64,000 nt of DNA from assembly GCF_963082655.1 (NCBI RefSeq), contig NC_081554.1:190264437-190328436 (forward strand). The letters run 5' to 3'. Of the stretch, positions 10,684 through 23,800 are shown piece by piece. This DNA is from Stomoxys calcitrans. Taxonomy: Eukaryota; Arthropoda; Insecta; Diptera; Muscidae. Under the pieces are notes generated by a model. That model made no database searches and was not told where the DNA came from. It worked only from the letters and a program-made list of their open reading frames with translations. The translations under genes were made by a program, and so were the position numbers. The stretch's first letter is position 1. Each line of letters begins with the position of its first letter.

Positions 10684-13608
10684 TTGTATGTCTATTTGCT
10701 TTCCTACTATAAAATTATGTATGAAAATCATTATTTTAAAATTTTTTCCAATTTTAATACACATCTTTTGAATTTGAATTATGCTTTTTTAAATATTATA
10801 AGTGTAAATATTAGAAGCATCTCGTCTATTGCAAAGTTCAATAAGTTTAAAAATTTAATTTCTGGTTTTGCGAAAGTTCCAGATGTAATTGCAGTGCAGG
10901 AGACATGGTTGTTGGAAGGTTTAGCTCATATGTATTCAATACCTGGTTTTACAAATGTTCACTGCTGTAGATCTGATGGGTATGGGGGTACGTCGTTATA
11001 TATTAGTAATAAGTTAAAATATTCAGTTGAACGTTGTCAAAGTTTGAACTTTTTGGACTTTATTGAAATAACCTTTGATAGTGTGAGAATCGATAAAAAG
11101 CCTTTAAAAATTGTATCATTCTATCGTTCCCAAAAGTGTCCGGTACACGACTTTTTGACAGCATTTGAAGATATCTTGGATAGAATCGGTAGTAAGTCCG
11201 TTGTACTGTTTGGGGATACGAATATTGATCAGCTGAGATGTGGCCATTGTGAGGATTTTAAGCAACTATGTTTTAATTATGATGTGCATAGCTTTCACGA
11301 GTTGATAACTAGACCAAGTTCAGATGCTTCAATTGATTACGTACTAGGTAATATTTTTGGCAATATTTGCATCGATTCTGTTGAGTGCAATATTACTGAC
11401 CATAACTTAATCTGTTGTAAAATTGAAATGGAGCATACTCAGGTTAAGTATGTTGAGAAAGTTAAAAAGGTGTGTGATGTTCTGAAAGTAAAGAGGTACT
11501 TAGAAGAGTATCCTGTATCTGACATAAGATTGGAGGATAGTAGTGACTATGCGGCGGAGTTTTTAGATAGATTGTCAAATGCCATCTCATTTGGAACAAC
11601 GGAAATAAGATTTAACAAACTTTTGAGGTTTGAGATTACACCTTGGGTTAACACGAATCTCCAACGTCTAATTCTTTATAAGGAGAAGCTACTTTTGAAA
11701 AGAAGAAGATCTAAAAAGGAGAAATATCACATTTTATTAAAAAGGGTAAGTAGAATTATACGGATAGCATTGAGACGGTCGCGGCGTGATTACTATCATG
11801 ATAACTTGGTCAAATTAAATGGCGATTCACAGAAAACTTGGAATTTTATAAACACAGTATTGGGACGCAAGAGAAAGCCAGACATTGATATAATTTCCTG
11901 TAGGGGAAGTAAAGTTCAGGACCCCCGAGATAAAGCTGGGATTTTGAATGACTATTTTGGGAGTTCAGTAAGAGAAATTAGAAGTCAGATTGTAACTTAT
12001 CCAATGGATTCATGTAATGACTTATGTACTTTATGTCAAACTCAGAATAGATTTGTTCTTGACTTAGTGAATGAATTGGAAGTAAGGGGGATAGTGTTGG
12101 GCTTAAAATATAACGTCTCTCCAGGGTATGATAATATAGACGCTCGGACATTGATTGAAATTAAGGATTATGTAATACCAACGTTAGTAAAGATATTTAA
12201 TAAAATGCTGCAAACAGCTAGATATCCTGATAGCCTTAAGATTAGCAAAGTTGTACCTATTCCAAAGATTAGGAATGCATCATCTGTAGAACATTTTCGT
12301 CCAATCTCTCTATTGTCTGTAATAGACAAAGTTTTTGAGAAAGTTCTTCATCAGCGATTGTCTCAATACTTTGATGATAATAAGTTTATCTATAAATACC
12401 AATTTGGTTTCAAGCAAGGATGTGGGACAGAAGAGGCAGTTCTAAACGTTATGAATTATATATATGGTGCTTTGGATCAAGGTTATAATGGAGTTGCAGG
12501 ATTGTTTTTGGATTTCTCCAAGGCTTTTGATGTAGTAGATCACGAAATATTGTTAAAGAAATTGCAATATTACGGTGTTTGTGGAAAAGAACTTGCTCTT
12601 TTTAAGAGCTATTTGACCAACAGGATGCGATATGTAGTTGTTTCTGGAGAGGAAAGTAATATGGCTAGAGTTGAATGTGGTGTGCCTCAAGGAAGTTGTT
12701 TAGGACCTCTACTATTCGTGATATACCTGAATGATATAGTTAATTTGAATTTAGCTGGTAGAGTTTATATGTTTGCGGATGATATTTGTATTTTGTATCC
12801 TTATAGGCAGGCACTACCGTTAAAAATTGCAATTGAACATGACTTATCGCTGCTTGTTGAATTTGTTCGCATTAATAAGTTATGTTTTAATGTGTCTAAA
12901 ACAAAATTGGTTAGATTTAGACCACATTCGTATCATAACGACAATTCTTTCAGCATTCTTTTTGATGGGAACGAGGTCAGTGAGGTTAATAATGTGAGGT
13001 ATCTGGGTGTTAACCTTCAAAACAGTCTCACGTGGGATGCGCAGATAAATTGTGTCAAGAATAAAATTGCTCCTGCTATTGGAATATTATATAAGATGAG
13101 GTACGTCCTTGACACTAAGACTAAATCATTGATATATCAATCACTTGTTCAAAGTCATATCAATTACTTGACAGCTTTATATGGATCAAAAAATTCAAAT
13201 GTATTAAAAACGTTACAACGCATGCAAAACAAGGCTTTAAAGGCAACTTTTAACTTACCGCTAGCTTACCCAACAATAAATCTGTACAGTGATATTTGTA
13301 AAACAGTACTTCCGGTGCATGCTTTGTACCAATATCAGACATTAATCTACGTGTATAAGTCTTTGAATAATATTGGCTATCGCACTATACAGTTTTCGCA
13401 AAATCTTACAGTTATTAATACTAGGAACCGAGATAATTTGAAAGTAGTACGATGCAGGTTGGAAACCACAAAGCAGAGAATTAACTATATGGGAAGTTAT
13501 ATGTATAATAACTTACCAAGTACTATAAAAAACTCAGGCTCATTGCCGATATTCAAGAGAAACTTGAAAGCATATTTGCAATCTAAACTACAGATGCTTC
13601 TAAGCTAA
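10684..13608 (+). CDS. LINE ORF2: apurinic endonuclease plus reverse transcriptase, intact
   Basis: Uninterrupted 974-codon frame. It opens on TTG at 10684; the first ATG, at 10717 (residue 12), is the more likely start. Endonuclease domain about 38-245: VNIRS (Asn42), QET (Glu73), FGDTN (Asp178/Asn180), SID (about 218) and TDH (Asp239/His240) are all present. Reverse transcriptase about 515-760: FLDFSKAFD (608-616), GVPQGSCLGP (666-675) and catalytic FADD (697-700). No RNase H follows, which fits a jockey/CR1-type element. Expected function is target-primed reverse transcription. With every catalytic motif and no stop, this copy could be competent or very young. Confidence 0.9.
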   Translation: MYVYLLSYYKIMYENHYFKIFSNFNTHLLNLNYAFLNIISVNIRSISSIAKFNKFKNLISGFAKVPDVIAVQETWLLEGLAHMYSIPGFTNVHCCRSDGYGGTSLYISNKLKYSVERCQSLNFLDFIEITFDSVRIDKKPLKIVSFYRSQKCPVHDFLTAFEDILDRIGSKSVVLFGDTNIDQLRCGHCEDFKQLCFNYDVHSFHELITRPSSDASIDYVLGNIFGNICIDSVECNITDHNLICCKIEMEHTQVKYVEKVKKVCDVLKVKRYLEEYPVSDIRLEDSSDYAAEFLDRLSNAISFGTTEIRFNKLLRFEITPWVNTNLQRLILYKEKLLLKRRRSKKEKYHILLKRVSRIIRIALRRSRRDYYHDNLVKLNGDSQKTWNFINTVLGRKRKPDIDIISCRGSKVQDPRDKAGILNDYFGSSVREIRSQIVTYPMDSCNDLCTLCQTQNRFVLDLVNELEVRGIVLGLKYNVSPGYDNIDARTLIEIKDYVIPTLVKIFNKMLQTARYPDSLKISKVVPIPKIRNASSVEHFRPISLLSVIDKVFEKVLHQRLSQYFDDNKFIYKYQFGFKQGCGTEEAVLNVMNYIYGALDQGYNGVAGLFLDFSKAFDVVDHEILLKKLQYYGVCGKELALFKSYLTNRMRYVVVSGEESNMARVECGVPQGSCLGPLLFVIYLNDIVNLNLAGRVYMFADDICILYPYRQALPLKIAIEHDLSLLVEFVRINKLCFNVSKTKLVRFRPHSYHNDNSFSILFDGNEVSEVNNVRYLGVNLQNSLTWDAQINCVKNKIAPAIGILYKMRYVLDTKTKSLIYQSLVQSHINYLTALYGSKNSNVLKTLQRMQNKALKATFNLPLAYPTINLYSDICKTVLPVHALYQYQTLIYVYKSLNNIGYRTIQFSQNLTVINTRNRDNLKVVRCRLETTKQRINYMGSYMYNNLPSTIKNSGSLPIFKRNLKAYLQSKLQMLLS

Positions 13609-14677
13609 TGTATCTTATTGTAAAATTATTTATTTATTAGTATTTAATTTAATCCTTTAAATTATTACACATTTGTGAATATTTTGTGAATAGTTATTAT
13701 TCTGCCAGCATGTCTCAACTATGCCTTTATGGCGCTGAGACAACATTATAATTGTTATAGATTATCACAGTTTAAAAGAAATAACAATAAAAAAAAAAAA
13801 AAAAAAAAAAAAAGTCTATGAAACTTCTATTACCAGGGATATAGTATTTAGTTCCAATCGGTTCTATCAGGAATAGTGATACAGTAATATACCCTTAGTC
13901 ATTCCACCACTTCCTTAAGTGCAAGGAACTCCGCTTGATACACACTGCAGTGGATCTTTAGAGTACACCCCAAAGCCCACTTGGTCATCTAGTTTGCAAC
14001 CATCTGTATAGAATTCTATGTAACTTCTATTACCAGGGATATCTACTTTGTATCAAAAAGCGGCTCAGGTAGAGTGTAATCCACACTGCCTGGAACATCG
14101 GAGATTGGATCAAGGATAACACAATATCCGCAGTCACCACATGGCCAAAGAGAAAGCTCCCTTAACCTCACGGCAGTGGTCGCAGCACACAATGCCACAA
14201 TGTCCAGAGGCATTAGATGTAGTATGAAATTCAGAGCATCAAATTGTGTCGTCCTCAGTGCGGCTCCTTTGGATCCGTTTGAGTATTGAGCAGTAGGTAG
14301 ACTATTGAAGCGCCGTCCACCAGACCACAACACCATATAGCATTATAGGTCTCACAACTGCAGTATATATCCAATGCATGACGCGCGTTTTAAACCCCCA
14401 ACTTTTGCAAAAGGCTCTCTTGCAGGTGCATAGGGCAAGTGTTGACTTTCATGCCCTTTCCAAAATGTTGCATTTGAGGTTCAATTTTCTGTCCAGCAAA
14501 ACACTCGGATATTTTGCGCTTTCTGTAAGTGGAACATTCTCTCCACCCAAGGAGACAAGTTCCACTGTAGACAACTTGTATCTCCTGCTGAAAAGAACTA
14601 CTTCTGTCTTGCACGAATTTATACCTAGACCTCTTTCGGTAACCCATTTTGCTGTTGCACGTAGATCATCCTGAAAT

Positions 14678-14878
14678 TTATCTCATAGAGTGCCGGGAAA
14701 CTTCATCAGCATACGCGAACACTTGTACATCTTTTTCTTTCAGAGACAATAATATATTGCTAATGGCTATATTCCCGAGTAGAGGAGACAGTACACCTAC
14801 TTGAGGTGTTCCTCTGCTAACCCATCTTTTTAGATCCACAGATTCCAAGCTTGCCGTAATGCTTCTTTTAGTAAGCAA
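14678..14878 (-). pseudogene. LINE reverse transcriptase core, inactivated
   Basis: Short open stretch containing VSRGTPQVGVLSPLL and VFAYADEVSRH. In live relatives these are GTPQGG and YADD; here Gly became Val and catalytic Asp became Glu. Flanking RT segments continue in other frames. Confidence 0.75.
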
Positions 14879-16002
14879 TCAATAAACTTTCTTACGGTAG
14901 AGTTGATGGCTAGAAACTCCAGCTCCTTCATGATTTACGTCGGTTTTACATTATTGAAAGCACCTTCAATGTCAAGAAATGCTACCATCACATATTCCTT
15001 AACAGCGAGAGAACGCCTTATGTAGGGTTGAAGGGTTGTTTCAGTGGATTTGCCTTAACTATATGCGATCTCCAGTGATCTTTGCCCTAAGATAGGGTTC
15101 TATCAACCCCTCAAGAGTCTTCAGCATAAAGCAGGACAGACAAATAGGACGAAAATCTTTCGCCTTCGTGTGGTAAGGTTTTCCTGCTTTCATGTCTCTC
15201 CATCAAACAGGTATATATGACATGTTGATACAATCAAAGTATATCTCCCTGAGCCAAGGAACCAGTCTATCAGACAAAGCTTGTAATTCAACCGGTGATA
15301 CATCATCAGAAACTGGCGACTTAAAGGAGGTAAAACTTCTTATCGCCCAAGTGATTTTCGACTCAGACACAATTTCCCTAATAAACTCCGACGAATGAAT
15401 ACCAGTGACAACCTCTTCTGGCGTCACGTTGGACAATTTCCAAGGAAATGTGCATCAACGAGTAGTTCTAGTGTTGCCTCACTAGACATTGTTCATACAT
15501 TCGCTGACTTCTAAATATACCCCACCGTAATAGGTCTCGAGGACAAAATCTTACTTAGCCTAGAAGCCTCAGATGTATCCTCCACGAAGTTGCAGAATTC
15601 TACCCAGGATTTGTTTTGAGGCTTCCTCAGCTCGCGCTTATATTTTCTTAGCTCAGCCTTATAGATGTCCCAATCGTGGGGTGCTCTTGTGGCTTTCGCT
15701 CTGTTGAAGAGTTTCTGCAGTTATTCCTTAGACAAACCAGCTCTGGGGCACAACATGGTGGTTGCTGTGTTGCTGTTTGCCCCTAAGCTTGGCACAAGGC
15801 ATGCTGGCACAAGCGAGTCATTCAGGGCCTTGGTGATCCGCTTGACCATTATTTTTATATTCTGCGCAGTTGCCACTTCCTTTTCTGGTCTAGAAAGGAT
15901 AGACGTGCAGAATTTTTTCCGAAGTTTATCCCAATCCGCCTGTCTTCTGTTTAACCGAGGGACCACTCCTGCAGTATTTCCTCCAAGGCTGAAACTAATA
16001 TA

Positions 16003-16107
16003 TGATGATGATCGACGATGATTAGAGAAAATGACGATGATCAGAGAAGATGACGATGATCAGAGAAGATGACGATGATCAGAGAAGATGACGATGATCA
16101 GAGAAGC
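16003..16107. repeat. 19 bp minisatellite inside the LINE endonuclease
   Basis: About five tandem units of GATGACGATGATCAGAGAA, the last merging into the SDHRH codons of the endonuclease. The period 19 is not a multiple of three. Confidence 0.9.
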
Positions 16108-16723
16108 TGTGTTCATCCAACACTTTCCAGTCTCTTATCTTTCGGCTTAGATCTTCTGATACAAATGTAACATCTACTACCTCCTGCCTGTTCCTGGTAA
16201 TAAGGGTTGATTTATCCCCTTTAGTACAAATCGCCAGATTGCAACATAAAATATATTCGATAGGCAGTCCACCCCTTTCGGGGGCATCCAAACTTCCCCA
16301 TATCTGGTGATGTGCATTAGCATCACTTCCCACAATAAGGCTCTTCTTCCTTACAGACGCGGCTTCAACCAGCAACTTAAGGTTTGAAGGCGGCATCTCT
16401 AAATCGTGTGCCATATATGGGGAAGCCAGACAGTAATGAGACTTTTTTACTACAAGGCTGGCTACTACTGAATCTTCAGTGCATAGCGACGGAAGAAGAA
16501 AAACATTTACATTAATACTCGTAAGAATACAGGCTCTGTGTTTTCCATTCGCAGTACCCTTGAGTAGTTTAAATCCCGGATTTCTAAGTCCACAAACCAT
16601 TCCTTCACACACCCATGGTTCCTGGATAAGAACCACATCAAATCCCCCTGCAATCAGGAGGACCTTCAGTGTCTCCGAAGCGGCTTTACAATGGTAGAAA
16701 TTTATCTGTAGAAACCGGACCAT
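16079..16723 (-). pseudogene. LINE endonuclease domain remnant
   Basis: A 214-codon open piece with exonuclease-endonuclease-phosphatase motifs: VRFLQIN (Asn), LIQEPWV (Glu), IVGSDANAHH (Asp/Asn) and HSFSDHRH (terminal Asp-His). In R1/I-like elements this is the N-terminal domain of ORF2 and nicks the target DNA. It runs directly into a 19 bp minisatellite that duplicates the SDH coding region and breaks the frame, so it is cut off from the downstream RT. Confidence 0.8.
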
Positions 16724-16740
16724 AGTCAGGATTCAGAACT

Positions 16741-17812
16741 TTCACCACTGTTGTGTTAGCCTCGTCCCCTGAATTCGCTTGTAGTTCATCCTCACAATAT
16801 TCGTTAGATCTTGTCATGATATATCCCTAATAAAATGATGTCATTTATTTATTCATAAAAGTCCCATATTTTTAAAACGCTTTCCTTCAAAAATTTCCTC
16901 TTTTATTTGAGGCACTACCTACACTAACTACTTGCACATACACCCTCTCCCCCATCAATTCTAATACGGAAAATTTTGCTCAATTAGATTTTCTTTGTTT
17001 TATTGTGAATATCAGTGGAGATTAACTACTTTTGTTTGATCCAATTTTGATTTTTGCTTGTGCTTGGTCCACTCCAATGTGTGGAGCATAAACTACAAAG
17101 GAATGTTGCAACATTGCAGCGTATAGTGAGTCCCACAGAAATCAACTTCATTGAAATTTCCTGCTTATTAATTCATGAAATAATCTCAGAATTCTCTGTC
17201 TGTTAAATGCTTTTTGTTCCCTTAGAAATAAATGACAGGCCATCATCGTCAGCCTTTGTAGAGCAGAGCTGAACAGAGCAAAGCAGATACAACATAAATG
17301 GAATGTTGTATTAACGAACAGCAAAAACTTCCCCATGGAATGATAAGTACCAGCGACAATGATTGCCATGCATGAAGATTTGCTGCTCAAATTCACTGCT
17401 TCTTCATACACTTCAATTACTTTGTTTGCATATCGATCAAATGATACTTGAACTTTCATCCCACAGGCCAGCCAGCCAGTATGAGTGGTGAAAAAAAACT
17501 GCAGAGTTTAATTTTAGAGTAAGAATACAAATTAAGAAGAAAGGATATGGTGTTCTGGAGATGGTGGTCTTTTATAATACAGTGGCACGAGTTGTGATAT
17601 AAAAGAAGATGTGGGAATTATCTTGGATGTTCCTCATTTGGTATTAATCATTTACTTTTGATATCTTAGAGAAAAGTATCAATTAAATATATTATTAATT
17701 GGTTTAAAAATTATGGTTCAAGTGATATGATCATAGCACAACCTTCCTTATAGTTTAATAAATTTATAGCATACTTCTAGGCATCTAATTTTATTGTTTT
17801 CTTCTATTTCAG
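16741..17812. other. Unique-looking non-coding DNA before the first recognised NimA exon
   Basis: No exon, RNA or transposon is recognised. It is presumably NimA intron. It ends in a pyrimidine-rich tract and an AG acceptor at 17811-17812. Confidence 0.45.
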
Positions 17813-20800
17813 AATGTAACTAAGACACGAACCATACGATTTTGCTGTGCCGGCTATGATGGAAATTTATCGATGAACGATACCGTTTGCAAGCCTGTTT
17901 GCCGCAGTGGTTGTGGACGAGGTTTTTGCTTAAAACCTGATATTTGCAGTTGTGAACCGGGTTATATGGGAAAGCATTGTACACAACGTAAGTAAAGCGG
18001 TGATTAAAGCCAACTGTCAGAACAAATAAGTAAGAACGTGCTAAGTTCGGTCGGCCCGAACTTTGGGTACCCACTACCATGGATACCGCTAAAAATGTAC
18101 CCTAATTAACTAAGTTTGTAATTGAGTTATCTTCAGTAATCAAATTGGGAATTGATTGAGGCTTCAATGGTCTCAAGAAGTCATATCGGGATATTGGGGG
18201 ACCTATATCACCATATTGACCGATTTCGATAAAACTTGGTACTGATGTTGTAACTCACAAGATTGGTTTTAGGGTCAAATTTCAACCAAATACGGAAATA
18301 TTAAGATTTCATTTGGAACAATAAGTCAAAGCTGGGGATCGGTTTATATGGGGGCTATATCTGTTTATAGACCGATTATGATCGTACTTGGCGTAGATAC
18401 TTGAAGTCATAACAAAACGCTTTGTTCCAAATTTCAGCAAAATCAGATGAAAATTTAGGTTTCTAGGGGCTCAAGAAATCAAAACCAGGGATCGGGTTAT
18501 ATGGGGGTTATATCAGTTTATAGATCGACTAGGATCGTACTTGGCATGGATACCGGAAGTCATAACACAAGTCTTTGTTTCAAATTTCAGCCAAATCGGA
18601 TGAAAATTTAGGCTTTAGGGGCTCAAGAAGTCAAAACCAGGGATCGGTTTATATGGGGTCTATATCTGTTTTTGGACCAATTAGGATAATACTTGGCATG
18701 AAAATTGAGGCTTCTAAGAAGTCAAATCGGGGATCGGTTTACATGGTGGCTATATCCAAATCTGAACCGGTATGACCCATTTGCAATCTCCAATGACCTA
18801 CATCAATGAGAAGTATCTGTGCAAAATTTTAAGCAGCTGGCCTTGCGCTTTTGACTCTTATAAAGATTTCGACAGACGGACGGATATGGCTAGATCCACT
18901 CAGAATGTATGGGGTCGTAGAACAATATTTCTAGGTGTTACAAATGGAATGACTTGATTAGTATATGTTGGTGGGTTTAGTTTGGAGAGTTTATGAGACT
19001 GAGTCCCCGGGTTCGAACTCGGAAGGGAATTTTTCAGTTCAATGTTACACTTTTTGCTACAGAATTAATAAATTTAGATGGATCTGAGCTAAGAAGGTAG
19101 AATTTTGATTGGAAAAAATACCTAGGGCCTTATTCCCAAAGTTAATGAAGCCTATTTCATATCTACGTAAGTTTTGTGAATACCAATGCTAATGTTGCAT
19201 GATATCCACCTGTTTTATTCAAATAATGGAAGAAAATGAGTGCATTTTTTCTTATGTAAGGTAGGATGGTTAGACATTTTTTTTTGTCCAGTCCTCATTA
19301 CTGGTAATCAGACCTCGCTATTGGCTTAGATATCAAAGCTGATTGAACACGTTCTATAGGCCGTTTACATTTTGTGGTGCTTAAACTTATTTGATATTTC
19401 TTTGTCTATTTCAGGTTGTGACCACGACCATTGGGGCTTGGAATGCAAGAATGTCTGTCAGTGCCATAACGGAGCAGCCTGTGATAATAAATCCGGCACA
19501 TGTCATTGTGCCATTGGTTGGACGGGAGAATTGTAAGCAGATAAATTTTTACTTAATTTAAATTTATTCGAATTGAAATTAGACTACAATGAACAATTTT
19601 TTGAGACTGTAGCGTTATTACAACAGACAGACGGAAGGACTTGGCTAGATTGTCTTAGGTTTTTACCACGACGACATATAATTTATGGAGTCGAGAATAA
19701 ATATTTTGAAGAATGGTCGAACTAGCTATGTCCGTCTGTCGAAATCTCGATAGTGGTCGAAGGATTAGAGATATGCAATTGAAATTGAATTTGCACAGAC
19801 CACCGAAGGATGGGGGTATATTCATTTTGTCTTCACGTTTGCAACACATCGAAATATCCATTTCCGACCCTATTAAGTATATATATTCTTGGTCGGAGTA
19901 AAAATCTAAGACGATCTAGCCATGTCCGTCCGTCTGTCTGTTGAAATCACGCTACAGTCTTTAAAAATAGAAATTTTGCACAGATTCTTTTTTTTGTTCA
20001 TAAGCAGGTTAAGTTCGAAGATGGGCTTTATCGGACTATATCTTGATATAGCCCCCATATAGAGTGATCCGCCGATTTAGGGTCTTAGGCCCATAAAAAC
20101 CACATTTATTATTTATGTTAGGCCCCATCGACATCCTTCTCCAATTTGGCTCAGATCGGTACAGATTTGGATATAGCTGCCATATAGACCGATCTCTCGA
20201 TTTAAGGTTTTTTGCCCATAAAAGGCACATTTATTGTTCGATGTCGCCGAAATTTGGGACAGTGAATTAACTTAAGACCCTCGACATACTTCTGCAATAT
20301 GGCATAGATCGGTCCAGATTTGGATATAGCTGCCATATGGACTGATCTCTCGACTTAAGGCTTTTTTGCCCATAAAAGATGCATTTATTGTCCGATTTTG
20401 CTAAAATTTGAGACAATGAGTAACGTTGGGCCCCTCGACATATTTCTGCAATTTGGCCTAGATCGATGAAGATTTGCAAATAGCTGTCATTTAGACCGTG
20501 CTCCCGATTTAAGGTTTTGGACCCATAAAAGGCACATTTATTGTCCGATGTCGCCGAAATTTGAAACAGTGAGTTGCGTTTGGCCCTTCGACATTCTTCT
20601 TCAATTTGGCCCAGATCGGTCCAGATTTGGATATAGCTGCCATATAGACCGATCTCTCGATTTAAGGTTTTGGGTCCATAATAGGCGCATTTATTGTCCG
20701 ATTTCGCCGAAATTTGGAACAGTGAGTTGTGTTAGGCTCTTCGACATTTTTCCTAAACTTGGCTCAAATAGGTCCAGATTTGGATATAGCTGTCATATAG

Positions 20801-23800
20801 ACCGATATCTCGATTTAACGTCTTGGCTCCACAAAAGCCGTATTTTTAATCCGATTTTACTGAAATACTGTCTGTCCATGTTAATTTGCGTACAAAGTAC
20901 AGGTCTCAAATTTTATCCGATCGTCTTAAAATTTTGTACAGGTACATTCTTTGGTCTAAATACAAAGCCTATTAAAATTGGAAAAAAATCGGTTCAGATT
21001 TGGATAGTAGTAGTAGTATTCTTTATTAATTTCATTAATGTTTTCATATAAATATAGCAATATAAACATAGCATTCTAAAAGAATAAATTGAGTATATAT
21101 TTTCTTGGCATTGACCTTCGGTCGTCTGTCCATTATTAAAATATAGAGTATATACTAGAGATTTACGAGTTTGTTTTTCCTTTCTTTTATATATTAAATT
21201 CAGACAATAACTGGTTTCTATATAACATACAAGTTTTTAGATAACTGGCTAAACTTTTCCAGTGTATAACATTTCCATTGAGAATATTTATTAAATCAGA
21301 TTCATTAATTATGGGCATTTGGAAGAACATTAATCGGAATTCTTTGAGAGCTGGGCATCGACCCAGGAAATGTTGAATGTTTTCTATTTCAACTGTATTA
21401 CACATTGAACATATTGGATTTGAATTTGTTTGGAACCTGTTGGAATTTAATGAAAACATCCCACTTCGAGCTTTTAATATCCACATCAGTTCGTCCTGCA
21501 TCAAGGGTTCGACAAAGTATAATCCCCCAAAAGTAGGTTGGAGCTTACTGTAGAAGCGGTGTGTATTATTTGCGTTTGAAAGTGCATCATTTGTTTTTTT
21601 TGCACGTATGTTTTGGAGGAGATTTTGAATGTTTTGTAACCAACATTGTTTTGACAGATTTGGCGTGAAAGCTTCTGTACTATTTTGCAGAGTTAAAGAA
21701 TTTATATGCGTTTTCCAAAATATTTCGTGTCTCATCACTTTTTTGGCTAGTATTTTAGGTAGCCTATCATCTTTGTAATCATACAAAATTCTCGTTATAT
21801 AGTTAAGATGGTTGTTCAAAGTGTATATATGCCCGTTTTCGACACCAGTCTCTAACATCATTATGTACGTTGGAGTAAAACTTGGCATTTTTAATACCTT
21901 CTTTAAAAAATATAGTGTCAGTTGGTCAACTTCATCAAAGTGAGAAAACCCCCATATTTGTGATCCATATGATTGTATAGACCTACTAATGGCCAAGAAG
22001 AGTTTCCATTTTGTTTTTATGGACACATTAGGTTTTGATAAGAAACAATTCCAAGTGGTGTTGATGCTATTTTTGGCTAATTGATTTCTCTCCTGTATTT
22101 GTTTCCGGAGTGAGAGTTTAGGTGTAAATGTCAACCCCAGGTAAGAATATTCCGATGTAATTGAGATCTCTGTTCCATTATACAGCCACTTTTCCTTACT
22201 CGAAAGCTTTCCTCCCTTCCGAAATACCATTATTTTTGATTTCTCCATGTTAACCTCCATGTTCCATATTTTGCAATATTCCTCCAGTTTTTGTATCATA
22301 CGCTGCATCACGTCTATTTCGTCAGCTAGGATGACGATATCATCGGCATACATCAGAAGTCGAATATTTTGATCATCCACTGTGGTACCACCACCAATGT
22401 ATTCATGTAGGTCATTGAGGTACAAAGCAAATAGGAGAGGAGATAATAAGCAGCCCTGTTTAACACCTGTGGTTGTATTAAAATCACTGGAGAGTTCCTG
22501 GCCTGTCCATACAGAAAAATTAGTTTCTTCATATATTTTTTCAATAAAGTTAACTACTTTTGTTGATACTCCTATGGTATGAAGTTTGTATATCATGGCT
22601 TTTCGAGATACTCGGTCAAACGCAGCTTTAAAATCTACGAAGAAAGCATAGGTTTTTTTGTTTTTGTGCCAGTTTAAGTGTATTATTGAGGATAAGTTGA
22701 ACAAATTATCAACGGTAGAGTAATTTTTACGAAATCCAGCTTGATATTCATTTATTTTTCCATGTTTTTCTGACCAATTAGCCAGTCGATCTTTGACAAT
22801 ACCCATCATCACTTTTGGTAAGCAATTCATGAATGATATTCCACGGTAGTTATTGGGAAGAGTTTTGTCACCTTTTTTAAATATTTGGTAAATAATGCTT
22901 CTAACGAACGACTTGTCTACTTCTCCTTTTTCGAAAATAACGTTGCAAGTACATGTTATTTCTTGTAGCAATTCATCAGTTGCGTATTTATAAAATTCGT
23001 ATGGCACACGATCTTCTCCTGGTGCTTTATTTAGCTTTGCTTTGCCTAAGGCCTTTTTAACTTCCATCAAACATATTTCCCTATCCAAGTCATCATCTCT
23101 CCAGTGTATATAGGCGTAATGAATATCTGGAAAATTTTTTGTGTGGGTTAGCAGTTGTTGGAAATAATTCTTTAAGTCCTCCGTTTTCACGGGTATGCTA
23201 CCACACCTTTCTTCGTTTCTCAGCTCCCTAACGATCTTCCACCAATCATGAGAATCTTTCACCTCGTCTATCTTTCTTTCCAATCTGTTATTATATTGGG
23301 CTTTGGCATTTTCACAAATTTCTTTATACCGTTTGTTAAAGTATACATACTTTTCTCTATTTTCACGACTAGCGTACTTTCTAAATTTATCCAAATATTC
23401 AAAAGATTTTTTCCTTGCGTTAAAACATGTAACGTTGAACCATTTTTCACGACCTGAAAATGTCATTGTTGTCGTAGCTATAGATCGATGTGCTTCTTGT
23501 ATTATTTCCGCTATTTCGGAGAATGAATAAGGGGAGAGTTGTCTGCGCGTTGTAAGGATTTTGTTTATTTCATTCTGGTATTCAAAATATTTGCGATTAT
23601 CCCAGTTAAGCTTTGGTAACAGTGTATTGAGTTTTTCCGGTATATTTTCACTTCTATATATCATCGATAAAATTATTGGCATGTGATCTGACCAGATTTT
23701 ATTCCCAACTGTAAATCTGTGTACTCTCGACAAAAGTTCTTGTGAGATCGCACATATATCATTGACCGACGTTCCAACTGTACTTACAAAGGTGAATTCT

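Larger units (their letters stand above)
9830..13813 (+). mobile_element. Full-length-looking jockey/CR1-type LINE
   Basis: Comprises a short 5' region (left edge uncertain), ORF1, ORF2, a 3' UTR with a small stem (TGTCTCA at 13711-13717 pairing with TGAGACA at 13736-13742), and a poly-A tail at 13789-13813. It lies between two segments of a minus-strand RNase H-bearing LINE. No target-site duplication was identified. Confidence 0.8.
13814..16740 (-). mobile_element. Decayed minus-strand LINE (LOA/I/R1-like), main body
   Basis: On the minus strand the order is endonuclease (16723-16079), linker (about 15966-15440), reverse transcriptase (about 15436-14678), thumb region (about 14650-14043) and an RNase H start (about 14010-13890). 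The RT core reads GTPQVGVLSPLL then FAYADE, so both a Gly of the PQG motif and the second Asp of YADD are altered. Many stops and frame changes show it is dead. The 3' remainder resembles 8529-9480. Confidence 0.8.

Noticed and set aside
20548..21051. 167-codon plus-strand frame, and a similar one at 58110-58469
   Set aside because: Both are translations of the ~150 bp repeat units, which happen to lack stops in one frame.
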